64,000 nucleotides of DNA, taken from NCBI GenBank assembly GCA_963932465.1, contig OZ010786.1, positions 531,715,073-531,779,072 of the forward strand. The letters are read 5' to 3'. The first letter of the stretch is position 1, and each line of letters opens with the position of its first letter. A program made the position numbers and the translations under genes. This DNA comes from Maratus speciosus (Eukaryota > Arthropoda > Arachnida > Araneae > Salticidae). Of this stretch, positions 22,736-33,130 are shown piece after piece. The notes under the pieces are model-generated. The model was not told the DNA's origin. It did no database searches and worked only from the letters and a program-made list of their open reading frames with translations.

Positions 22736-23412
22736 TTTCTGTTGAACCATAAGTGCGTATTTCTCATTGAAATCACATAACATTATGTTAAAAATTTATA
22801 CTTATGGTTGAATCAAATTATTAATACTGTATAAATACTTACGTTAGGAATCATGATAAACATTTATAGCTACTAAAAAGAAGCACTTTTCTTTTAATGC
22901 GCTGCATTAAACTCAAGTTCTTGTATATAATATTTTTTATATATTAATAAATAATCCCGTTTTCAGATTTCTGTTATGGAATATTTTACATTTTTTGCGA
23001 TTTCATTTCGAAAATGGTCTTTTTTTTTCCAATTTTAAGAGTTTGAGACCTCTTAATCCTTTATGCATTAAACGCATAATCGTTATTGATCTGCATTTAT
23101 ATTTTATTTCATGCAACAGATTGTCTTACTCAATAGCGAGAAAGTATAATAAAAAATAAAATATTTTGTTATTTTAATGCAAAGGACACCGCGGAGTTCT
23201 TGTATTTTCATTTAATTCAATATTTCAAAGTAACTTGTAAAAGAATTTCATACGGCCTGCTTCTTATGTAAAGCCACATATTATTTGAAAATATATTTTA
23301 CATCATAAGAAAACAGGAGAAATTTCCTAGTATTGTGCATTCACTCTTTAGCTTTGTGTAATGCCCATTTCTAGAAATGTTTCAACTGCATAATTAGAGA
23401 TTGAAAATTTAA

Positions 23413-23446
<34 letters not shown>

Positions 23447-23760
23447 CACGCATTGAGCATTTTTTTCGTCTGTCAAACAATGAACATAATTTCATTAAAT
23501 CCACCTATTTTTTCAAATTAATAGTGCTAGAACATTTACCATTACCTTTTTTGGAGGCTTATTTTCTTGGATAAAACGTTTACATAAGTTGAAATATTTT
23601 CATCTGAAAAATGGAAGTTATTTCAATATTTAGGCAAATTTCGAGACATTTAGAATTAACATTTGTAAAGTTCTGAAGTGATTTTAACTTATTTAGTTCT
23701 ACGTTTGCTTTACGAGAATTCTCATCAAGAAAATCAAATAGTTATTTTTTTATATATCCC
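22736..23760. other. end of arm A and following AT-rich DNA
   Basis: 22736-23175 pairs with 62905-64000. The GC-rich insertion of arm B (63115-63475) is absent here. A (CA)n-poly(A) tract lies at 23415-23446. No gene recognised. Confidence 0.55.
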
Positions 23761-24550
23761 TATATTTTTCAGCAAATTTAACATATGGTCTTTGAAAAAA
23801 AAATCTGATAAAATTCATTTTGTGGAATAACAATTAGATGAAAATGCTTAACTCTTTTATATCTTCTTCAATTTCATTTGCTACAAGAATGATATTTTTT
23901 TGTACGTAGTTTTTTTTCAGTGTTTTATATTTTGACGAATTTATTAAGATTCATAATTAAAATATATAAATATATACCATATAAATTTAAATGTCCATCT
24001 AAAACAATAAATTTTACGTTTATTTTAACTTTTACAGAAACGTTTACGTTTACAGAAACGATAAAATGCTTGTCGTCCTTTTTTTTTCTTTTTTAAAGAG
24101 TTACATATGAAAGAGTAATTTGAAAAATGAAACAAAGAAAAATGTCAGTCTCTATTTAACATGTAAGTGTCCACTCTATCTGAAATACCTGGGTATTTGG
24201 TTTCTTGCCAAACTAAAATTTTGGCGTTTCATTTTACAGCATACCGTATACTTTATGTCACGTAGTAAAGAGCTAAAATGAAATTCAATTCATCACTCTT
24301 TATGCACTATGTTCTATGTTGAATTATTTAACATTTAATATATATATATATATATATATATAAGATATAAATAAAGTTAATGCGATTACATAAAAAATGT
24401 TTTATTGAGTTTTATTGATGATCTATTCATTTTAGAGATAAATTATTATAAACATTAATAAAAAGTGTCAATGTGGAGTATTTAATAAATATAAACTTTC
24501 TTTTAACTCAGATATATCACATTTTTATTTTACATTTCCTAATAAATACA
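23760..24550. repeat. left copy of a second duplication (partner 27330-28130)
   Basis: Shared words in the same order include attcattttgtNgaataacaatta, aaaatatataaatata, aaaacaataaa, tatactttatgtcacgtagta and aataaagttaatgcg. The two copies flank the pogo element and the 24.7-kb repeat. An (AT)n tract lies at 24341-24363. Confidence 0.7.
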
Positions 24551-24744
24551 CAGGGGAACATAAATTATTTTCGGGATGTCGTTTCATCACAACTTGCGAT
24601 TTAAGATCATGCCGGAAAATATTATAACAGATTTGTAAAGTACAACTCATAAAATTGCTTTTTAATAAAAAAAAAACAAAGTTTTACTTGAATGAAGTTG
24701 CAAGAAAATACGTTATTAATAAAACAATAACTAATAATAAAAAA

Positions 24745-24955
24745 TAGGTTGCGCTGCTATGCTGCATTTTGCTGGATTTACGCGATTACAGCGACAGACA
24801 TACCTCGAGAACTAATGCACGAAATTTCATATTTTTAGAATTCCCATGATGAACACAGATAGCCATTTAATTCGGCACTGATATAGTGAATTTTGAAGTA
24901 TTGGCATGTATGAGATATAAGAAAGTTTTGTGATGGCCACAACATACTAGTTTCA
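24745..24955. repeat. partial copy of the 21.9-22.7 kb repeat family
   Basis: It shares gctatgctgcattt, ctcgagaactaatgcacg and ggcatgtatgagataNaagNaagtttt with the larger copy. Confidence 0.65.
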
Positions 24956-25367
24956 TTTTATCCTTAAAAAATCTATTTTTTTCCTTATGTTTTTCTTGCC
25001 TTTAATCTTTTATTTGTATTTTTAAATTATTTTACTTCTTTTATTTTATTTATTTTTCCATTTATTTTATTCTAATCTGTTTATTTCTTTCCATTTCTTT
25101 TACTCTTTTTTCTGTTAATTTTGGAAACACTTTCCTCTTCAGCATGTACTCACTCCTCTGTGATTGGTGTTTACATTTCATCTAGCGACATCTGTCGCAT
25201 TTTTTGTAATCTCTATTGTCAACCCTTCTTGTTTATTTGTGACCTTGCCCGGTTACAGATGTGTGTTTACATTGCATGATGAAGGGCTGTTAAAATTCCC
25301 ATCCCAAAACACGGCCTGAGTGCGCTTTTGTTTTATGGTGATTCAAACAATGTTTTATTATTACTTA
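24956..25367. other. no gene recognised
   Basis: T-rich, then a slightly GC-richer stretch before the pogo element. Neither repeat ends nor coding potential were recognised. Confidence 0.4.
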
Positions 25368-27250
25368 GTGGAGAGTAAACATATTTGGACCGCCGCTTTA
25401 ATTGGACCGTTGCCATTCTGCCGTTAATTACAGGAAGAGCCTCCATCTACAGCTGAAATCCTACTCATCAAAATTACGTCACTCATGATTAGAAGAAGCA
25501 AGCGCGTTGCTTTCAGACAATTTTAAAAAACTAAAGTTAGCTGTTTTGATCTAATTTTTTCCTACTAAACGTAAGTGGATATTTTAAAACTAAAGTAAGT
25601 TGTAATGTTTTCATATACATATATGTATTCATCTGTTTATTGCGCATATTTTTCCCGCAGATTTGTTTGATTTAGTTTTTGTTCTTAGTCTTGAAATTAA
25701 CTGCTTTAAAAAAATGGTGCAGTTCTCGTAATTGGGCCAGTTTAAGTTACTGAAATTGGACCAGATATGCGAACATAAATTTGAAAAGTAAGTAATGAAT
25801 TTCCTGGACGGTACGCTTTGTGCATTATTTTTTTATATTTTATAATGGATTACTATCTCCATGCAAGTTTTTTTTTTTGTATATCTGGATTAATTTTTTT
25901 ATACGGTTTAGGCCTATATACACATAAAAATACATGTTTTTACATGTCTATGCAATAAATTTTGTTTGCAATGTCTTTTATCTTGTATGTAATTGTATTT
26001 ATTTTCTTTGAATTCTTTATTTCTACGGCATATTTGATTTACAGAGTTGAATTCAAACATTTTCCTCCTGCAGGATATTTGTGATGGAAGACTTTTTACA
26101 GTTCTGGAGGGTGAAATGATACTTTTTTTGCCATTAAAACGCACAAAATCTCAAACCTTAATGAAAATGTTGAAAAAGACAGAGACAAACTGTCAAGAAA
26201 AAAGAAACACCCGTGACAGCAAAAGCTGTTAAAGATATGGGAAACAAAAAGCAGACAATAAGCTGCGAAGAAATTGACCTGCAACAAGGCTACAGCTACA
26301 AATTCTTCCCAAAAGCCAAAAAATCATTAGAAATAATATTTCCCTTGCTAAATTCAGATAAATCAAAGTACAGAGGGAGCCAAAAAACAGTTGTGTTAAC
26401 GTCATCGCCACATAAACTAAACATTGAAATAAAAGAAGAAGAAAAAAGACAAAAAGGAAGTTTTTACAACACAAAAGCAATTGGAATATCGAGTTTTAAA
26501 AAATAGCCGTAATGCAATTAGCAGGAAAATGATGGAAGAGAAGAACTACAAACATAGTGTAAAGAAAACTTCTGTTGAAAAAAAAAAAAAAAAAAAAAAA
26601 TCTGATAATTCAGAATCAAAAAAGAAAAATCTATACAGTTTTGCCTAATTTCTAAGAAAAATAAAATAGCAGAAATGATTCAGAGTTTAGATTGCCATAT
26701 ACGGTTCCATGTTGTGTGCACTGGAAAACAAAAACAATAAACAAAATACATGTATAAGCTTTGCATCACTCCTTACATGATATTCAAGTAACTGATAATT
26801 AGTTACATAATTTCTATTCTTAATTATTGATAACTTTGATTTATATTTTGAATACATTTTGATTCAAAACAATTACTCTTATTTTCAGATATTTGATTTC
26901 ACTATATTTCATTGCTGTTATTTTGTTTTATTGTTTCATTAATCGCAAACTTTGCTTTTAATAAAATTATTTATAGTCTTTAGTCATTAAAACAACCTGA
27001 TATTATTTGGTCCAATTTAGGAGACTGTGGGTCCAACTTAGGCAACCAGTTGCTGAATTTGGACCACTTTTGAAAATTTTTTCCAATTAAAATAAAATTT
27101 AAATTTTTCAAAAATAAATTGATCTAAATATATATTTTGTTAGTAGCTGAATAGATTGACTCTGTGTAATTATCTTTTGCAGATATTCCAAAAATTAAGT
27201 TAGTTACCCCTGAAAATAAGCGAAATGGTCCAAATTCGGCTACTCTCCCT
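25368..27250 (+). mobile_element. pogo/Tigger-like DNA transposon relic
   Basis: The ends are inverted repeats: left GTGGAGAGTAAACATATTTG, right (reversed) AGGGAGAGTAGCCGAATTTG, both followed by GACC. Flanking TA dinucleotides (25366-25367, 27251-27252) fit the Tc1/mariner/pogo TA target. The word ttggacc recurs near both ends. Only a C-terminal piece of the transposase remains, and the catalytic region is gone. Confidence 0.75.
26213..26506 (+). pseudogene. C-terminal remnant of a pogo/Tigger transposase
   Basis: The stop-free frame of ~97 codons begins without an ATG. Its FFPKAKK motif and Ser/Thr/Lys-rich tail with VVLTSSPHK match the family's region after the DDE core, where PFPKA and LTDTPEK motifs are usual. 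Further on, in another frame (about 26635-26740), Cys/His spacing (SLDCHIRFHVVCTG) resembles the C-terminal PHD-like finger of these transposases. The helix-turn-helix and D,D,D catalytic region are absent. A T-rich tract plus ctgcag at ~26073 could be an old splice acceptor. The family is inferred from motif memory. Confidence 0.55.
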
Positions 27251-27329
27251 TAATTGAGATTTACCGTCAATTTTTTGTGGTGATTCATTTACATTAATAT
27301 TTGGAAAATATGTTAAAGAAAATTGCTTA

Positions 27330-27901
27330 AATCTTACACCATTCATTTTGTAGAATAACAATTATTTGAAATTGCTTAGATCTTTTATATCGTCAGTAAT
27401 CATAGAAAAACTACATTTCCTATTTCAATTGTTACAAAAATCGCTTTTTGCAGCGCATTATGTTATATTTCAGGGTTATGTATTTTTATGAATTTCTACG
27501 ATTCATATTTAAAATATATAAATATACATCTTACAAATTTAAAATTTGTTCTAAAACAATAAACTTTACTATAATTTTAACTTAGTTAATTATTAAACAA
27601 AGTTAAAAAATTTTAAGATTTTAAAACAGTTATATATGAAAGAGAAATTTCATAAATGAGACAAATAAAAATGCCATTTTTTTTTTTTCAAAATCTAAGT
27701 GTCTACTCTATTTGTAAAACAAGGGTATTTGGTTTTTTGCCACTTTTCAATTTTGGCTTTTCTATTTACGCCATATCGTATACTTTATGTCACGTAGTAA
27801 AAAGCTAAAATGATATTCATTTCATCACTATTTAAGCTCTGTCTTCTACGTTGATTTTTTTTTTTTTTTTTTATGTATAAGGTATAAATAAAGTTAATGC
27901 G

Positions 27902-27953
<52 letters not shown>

Positions 27954-28130
27954 ATATTCTTTGCCAAATATATTTATATGATTCAAAATATAGAGATTGA
28001 TGGAACATAATATATTAACATAAATTTATAAAATAAGCTTATTGTAATATATTTATCTGTTTTTATTTATTATTGAAGAATAGGTAATAATTGTAATGTC
28101 AAATTAAAAAAAAAAAGTTAAATTATTTTT
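27330..28130. repeat. right copy of the second duplication (partner 23760-24550)
   Basis: See the left copy for shared words. It contains a T-rich tract at ~27855 and an uninterrupted run of more than 40 A at about 27908-27952. The match may resume after the foldback (about 29040-29100 against 24480-24520). Confidence 0.7.
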
Positions 28131-28204
28131 CAGATTTGGATTCGTTTAAGTTGCCTCTATTTTTAACTCGTTAAGTGCATTCAATTCAGTCCGAATTATT
28201 CTGT

Positions 28205-28970
28205 CAAATGAAAACGAACTTCCCCGATATATGAACCGCTAGCGGCGTAACCGCTCAACCAATCGAAAATAAATTTTAGATATACCTATTTGAAGGTATG
28301 CGCTCCATATCGTGATGATTTTAAACAATAGAGCTCTCACGGTTACCGTTACAGTGAGAAAAAAATTCGCAAATTTCGAATGGCAACACCCATTTATTTC
28401 ATGTCCAAATTCATCAGCGCATGGATGAACAATAAATGGCGTTGGAATGATACACGTACGGTGAAAATTGCCGGAGAAAAACACTTGCAAAAAAGACCAT
28501 TTTGAGGAACGAAGGAGTGGCTACAAGGCATGTTTTGCAGTTTTTTTCTTTTTTACTTGTCCACTGAGTAATGTTATAAGATTTCTTTTTGAATGTTTTT
28601 GAGGTGTGTTTGTGTACATATAGTGAAAATAAAAATGTAATCATTTGTTTTAGAGAGCTAAATATTACGTAACATAGGAAGTGTTTGGGATTTAGTGGCA
28701 CGATATTACACTGTCAATTTTAGTCATACGTATACCGTTCCAACGCCATTTATGGTTTTTCAATGTGCTGATGAATTTGCGAAAGGAAAGAAATAGGGTC
28801 TTGCAATTCGAAAATTTCTAATTTTTTTCACTCTATCCGTAACCATGAGAGAGCTATTGTTTTAAATTATCTCGATCTCGAGTGCTAAATCTGAAATTTC
28901 CTTTCGATTGGTTGAGTGTTTATGTCGCTAGGGGTAAATATATCGGGTAGGTTTTTTATGACTACCCTGT
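28205..28970. mobile_element. long foldback element with ~240-bp inverted arms
   Basis: The left arm 28222-28465 and right arm 28720-28946 are diverged reverse complements (for example cgctcaaccaatcgaaa / tttcgattggttgagtg and aataaatggcgttggaa / ttccaacgccatttatgg). The right outer end, reversed, reads TACAGGGTAGTCATAAAAAA; the left outer end is degraded. The spacer of ~250 bp shows no transposase. Short minus-strand frames overlapping the arms are not considered genes. Confidence 0.7.
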
Positions 28971-29389
28971 ATGTTATTGTAAACGGAAAAACATATTTTA
29001 CCAAAAAATGCAAACTATTAATCTCAATTTAAATTTTGAGTTAATCTATAACCATTAAGGTAGAATTGTTAATAAACGTTCTTTTAATTCAGAAATATCA
29101 GTAGAATTATAGCAAATAATGAAAAATATAGCGTTAACATAAATTGTATGAACTAATATCATGTCACAAATGGATAATTATTTCTTTATGTATTTTTTAA
29201 AGAAAAACGATAAATGGAACATTAAAAGCAAAAAAGAAAGTGATTTTATTTTAGAAGATTTTATTTTGTATTATTTTTCTCTATTTTTTAGACTTATTCA
29301 GTTTTCTGTTAATCAAATGCAAACAAAATATTCTAAAACAAGAAACTCAATATTATGTTATTTAACACGTTAAACTATATATAAAAATA

Positions 29390-29965
29390 CCTTCACAACA
29401 TCAAAGTACTCAATAATTGCTATAAGTGATAAAAATAAATTTTAAAAAGGTAAAAAATACTTTTATTTTTGTACATTTCGACATGTTTCATTTATCCGAC
29501 AACAACATTCTCAAGAAAATAAAATTATAAACGTATTTTCGCCAAAAAATCAAATTGAAAAACTAGTAAAAAAAAAAAGATATATCACGCGAACACAAGC
29601 ATAATGATATTAACTGCAATATTGAAAATGGACATGTGTGAACGTGAATTATTTTAAATTATTGTTTCATTATCCTGTATAGCATTTATTTCCAAATTTT
29701 AGGAAAGTTTGTTTTAGCATCCATGGAGCTTCCTTAAATTCGGAAAGAAATGCTATACAGAAAATTCGTGTGATTTTTTTTCTACTTTACTAGTTTTTCA
29801 ATATAAATTTTTTGAGAAAATATTTTTATCATTTTATTTTCTTGAGAATCATGCCGTCGGATGCTGTGAAACATGTCGAAATGTCAAGGAACAAGGGTAT
29901 TTTTTGACTTTATTAAATTTATGTTTATCACTTACATCAATTATTGAGTACTTTGATACTGTGAA
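29390..29965. repeat. foldback with ~200-bp arms and an inner hairpin
   Basis: Left arm about 29396-29590 and right arm about 29765-29960 are inverted copies (caaagtactcaataattg / caattattgagtactttg; catttcgacatgtttca / tgaaacatgtcgaaatg). Inside is a second inverted repeat (ctgtatagcatttNtttcc, 29673-29760). A third partial copy of the arm end follows a T-tract at about 30108-30143. The GAAACATGTCGAAATG end resembles retroelement 3' ends such as Penelope-like terminal repeats; that is only a suggestion. Confidence 0.6.
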
Positions 29966-30063
29966 TCGATTTTTATATATAGTTTATAAGAATTTATAAG
30001 TTAAAATCATTTTAAGTAATGTTTGCATCGTTGAGTTATGCATTTAAGGTGGTAAAACCCAAA

Positions 30064-30065
<2 letters not shown>

Positions 30066-30106
<41 letters not shown>
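30066..30106. repeat. poly(T) tract of about 40
   Basis: Uninterrupted T run joined directly to a partial copy of the neighbouring foldback arm. Confidence 0.95.
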
Positions 30107-30108
<2 letters not shown>

Positions 30109-30144
30109 TAATTTTTATCACTTATAGCAATTATTGTGTACTTT

Positions 30145-30745
30145 GATTAGACATTCTTCAGGAAGTAAAGATTTAGATTGCGGATTTTGATTTTATGCCA
30201 TTATAATTTGCAAATTTCGAATTAAATATTGATTAATTCTGAAAAAAGAAACATAAAGAGGACAACTATTTGGCTAAGGGAAAAATATGTTATTTAACAT
30301 GTTTAAACATATTATTTTGTGATTTTTGTCTTCAGTATTTTAAATGAAATTATTAATTTTTATTTGTGTGTGTGTGTGTTAAAAGGCATAGCTTCCAATT
30401 CTCACGACTTTTTGTACTACAAAAGTTAAATTGTAAGTTTTACCCCTGTTTTTTTAAACCACCGTAATCTGCCTATTATATATGGCAAAAACGTCTATTA
30501 AATTTTTGCGGTCTAAAAAAGCTTAAGATTTGGCAGGTATGGAAATATGTAACTTTTTTTTTTTACTAATAATTCTCTTTTTAATCATTGAGGTGTATTT
30601 TAAAGCTGCAGTATAATATTTTCATTTATCGCAATTTTAAATGAGGTATTAAAATTAAAAAAAGTTTGGAAAAAATATAATTCACCCATATATAAAGAAA
30701 ACTTCGTTTAAAATATTAAATCCCTATCGAAAAATTTAAAAATAC
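30145..30745. other. no gene recognised
   Basis: AT-rich, with a short (TG)n tract at about 30367-30380. Nothing else recognisable. Confidence 0.5.
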
Positions 30746-31080
30746 GTTTAAAGAGGTACTTATAGGTACGGCGGATTATAAGGATAATTTATTTAATGAA
30801 TGTAGGAAATGCTAGCGATGGTCTGTATTTAACTTTTTTCCTTAATCTTTTAAGTATGCATGTAGAAATGTAACATATGCCCATTTTTATGCTGAGAGGA
30901 AATTTTGCTCTTTGGTCGAAGTTTTAATTTTAAATAAAACTTCTAAAGAAATACACGTTTCAAGCATCTTAAAAACTATGTAAAACTATTGCCTCACAAT
31001 ATTATAATTTTATGTAAAGTTATTATTGCTACATTATAAAAGAAGAATAGAAGATTACACATTAACAATACCTTATAGAA

Positions 31081-32008
31081 AATATCGTAATTAAATTAAA
31101 CAAACTGGATGGGTTCTGTGAACTAAAAATGTAATTAAAAATATTTCACAACTTTCAAAATAACAAAACTGTATAATATTTTATTCACTTTATAAATATA
31201 TTTACATTAAGAAACATGTATCTATTTTTAATGAAAATTATGAAAATAAATTTTACGGTCGTTTAAATATAAAATGCAACCCAACATAAAACTGATTTTT
31301 ATTAAACATTCTGGAATTACACAGGTCTGTAGAACTTTAATTATGATGTTTGTTTGCACCATTTATGGTGTTAGTACATAACATGCATGTTTATTCTCAT
31401 ATTTTGCGATACAATGAGTTAAGTACAGACTACTTTTTCCTTTAAAACTTTGGCTTTGAGACCCCACGTGAGGAATAAAATTCAAGACGCTAATACATGA
31501 AATGTAAGAGAATAAAATCTATTATATGTATGACGCTTTAAGGTACTTGCATTTGACCATTTTATTATGTTTGTTATAATTGTTATAATTGTTAAATCAC
31601 TTAAATATCATTATGACGTCTTTTCTAACTCTGTAAGACAGGTGTGCACCTCTTTATACGAAGGTTTTTTTTAGCTGATAGCGGTTGTCATGCTGGTCAT
31701 CATGCTTATGTAGTGTCATATTGTCATTATGTAGTGTATTTATAGTGTCATATTAACTAAATTTTTAATTGCTCAATAGCGAAATTTTGATGTTTTTATG
31801 TTTAAGTTTTAAATGTACCGTCAGACAGATATTTCGATTTGTATGAAAACTGTAAGTGAAACAAATTTCGAATTTTTTATTCCGAAAAAAAGGATAAAGA
31901 AATTACACAGTTTCTTTTTATTAAAAAAAATCATTGGTGGCCTGTTCTAGCCTTTGATTCTTAAGCTAAATTTAGTACATATAGAATTCCTTCTTAGTCT
32001 CACAGGTA
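31081..32008. other. no gene recognised
   Basis: AT-rich DNA with no clear counterpart in arm A. Nothing recognisable. Confidence 0.5.
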
Positions 32009-32894
32009 CAGTCGTGGGAAAAGAAAGTAAACGCCCCCTAGTAACTCCTCAACAAATTATCGTAGAAAAAAGCTAATGGTACCGAACGATTGGAAATAAA
32101 GTCTACTTTTAAATTATGTATATAAAATTTGCTTAGGGGGCCATCTACATATTAAAACAAACCCAAACCATTTTTTTTCAATGGTAATACCCAATTTTAA
32201 CGCGATATTTAAAATCTTTGGTTCAAACTATGCCTAGTCACCAAATTTCAAGTTATTTGTATGTTAATTTTTTGAATTATAAACATTAAAAATTGAGTGC
32301 TCTAATGTTAAATTACATTTTTATATTTTCATTAATATCTCCTGAGATTACACTCCTAAAATGCTAATTTTTTGTATCGCAATAGTACTAAAATACCCAA
32401 ACATAAATACATTGAATTTGCAATTTTTATAATTTTATGATATGATTTATGAATTATGAATTTAATATTTGAAAACATTATGAATTGTAGAAAACAATTT
32501 TTTATATGGATTTATATTTATTAAGTTCTGCTTTATGGAAATCCAAAATTTCACATTTTTCTTCCAAAATTTTTCAAATTATGATTAAAAACGACAAAAT
32601 GATGGTTCAAGGGGCGTCTATGATAGAAGTGACTAGATATTTTGAAATTTCTTATGCTATGATGTAATCTAGCAGTCTTCAATGACTGCTTGAATGGCGC
32701 TTCAGATGGGTTAATCAAGAACTCTCTCTGTCAACAATCGAGTACCGAACTTCAATTTGGATACAGCCCCTAAAATACGCTCGTTTTAAAACAATTAATT
32801 TCTCGGAAACGTATCGTACGAATTGCATAAAAAATTGTTTTTAGTCTAAATGAAGGGTTTAGAGCTCATTTATGCTCTCAGAATTGTGTACTGC

Positions 32895-32974
<80 letters not shown>

Positions 32975-33130
32975 GTTTTAATATGTAAATGGCCCCCTAA
33001 GCAAATTTTTTATGCATTTACCATTTAAAAGGAGACATTATTACTAATCGTGTATTACCAGTAACTTTCTTCTACGATAATGTTTTGCAGAGTTAGTAAG
33101 AAATGTTTACCTTTTTTTTTCACACGACTG
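32009..33130. mobile_element. Tc/mariner-like element with ~160-bp inverted repeats
   Basis: The ends read CAGTCGTGGGAAAAGAAAGT and, reversed, CAGTCGTGTGAAAAAAAAGG, and both are flanked by TA. The inverted similarity continues inward for ~155 bp, to agggggccatNtacatatta. The inside carries a long poly(A)-(AT)n tract (about 32899-32970) and no recognisable transposase. A short stretch near 32580 starting with an ATG is not identifiable. It is probably non-autonomous. Confidence 0.8.

Larger units (their letters stand above)
4795..23180. repeat. arm A of a large duplication (partner 30745-64000)
   Basis: Anchors run in the same order and orientation in both arms: 4810/30765, 6700/40285, 8560/40410, 9590/41050, 9860/43650, 11210/44281, 14750/44615, 15700/47955, 16020/48330, 16930/48675 plus 51325, 17060/56860, 19330/58530, 19510/58755, 21310/62260, 21810/62790, 22740/62900 and 23070/63860. 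Identity by eye is high in the best blocks but with many indels, so the duplication is old. Differences are mostly insertions with element-like ends found in one arm only. The arm is cut by the window on the B side. Confidence 0.8.

Noticed and set aside
26229..26480. Minus-strand frames over the pogo remnant
   Set aside because: Antisense of the transposase tail, whose plus-strand reading gives family motifs.
27908..27952. Long poly(A) as a retroposon tail
   Set aside because: No target duplication or retroposed body was found next to it; it looks like microsatellite expansion.
28239..28701. Minus-strand frames of 83 and 95 codons
   Set aside because: They lie in a foldback arm and spacer, with no domain and no matching frame in the other arm.
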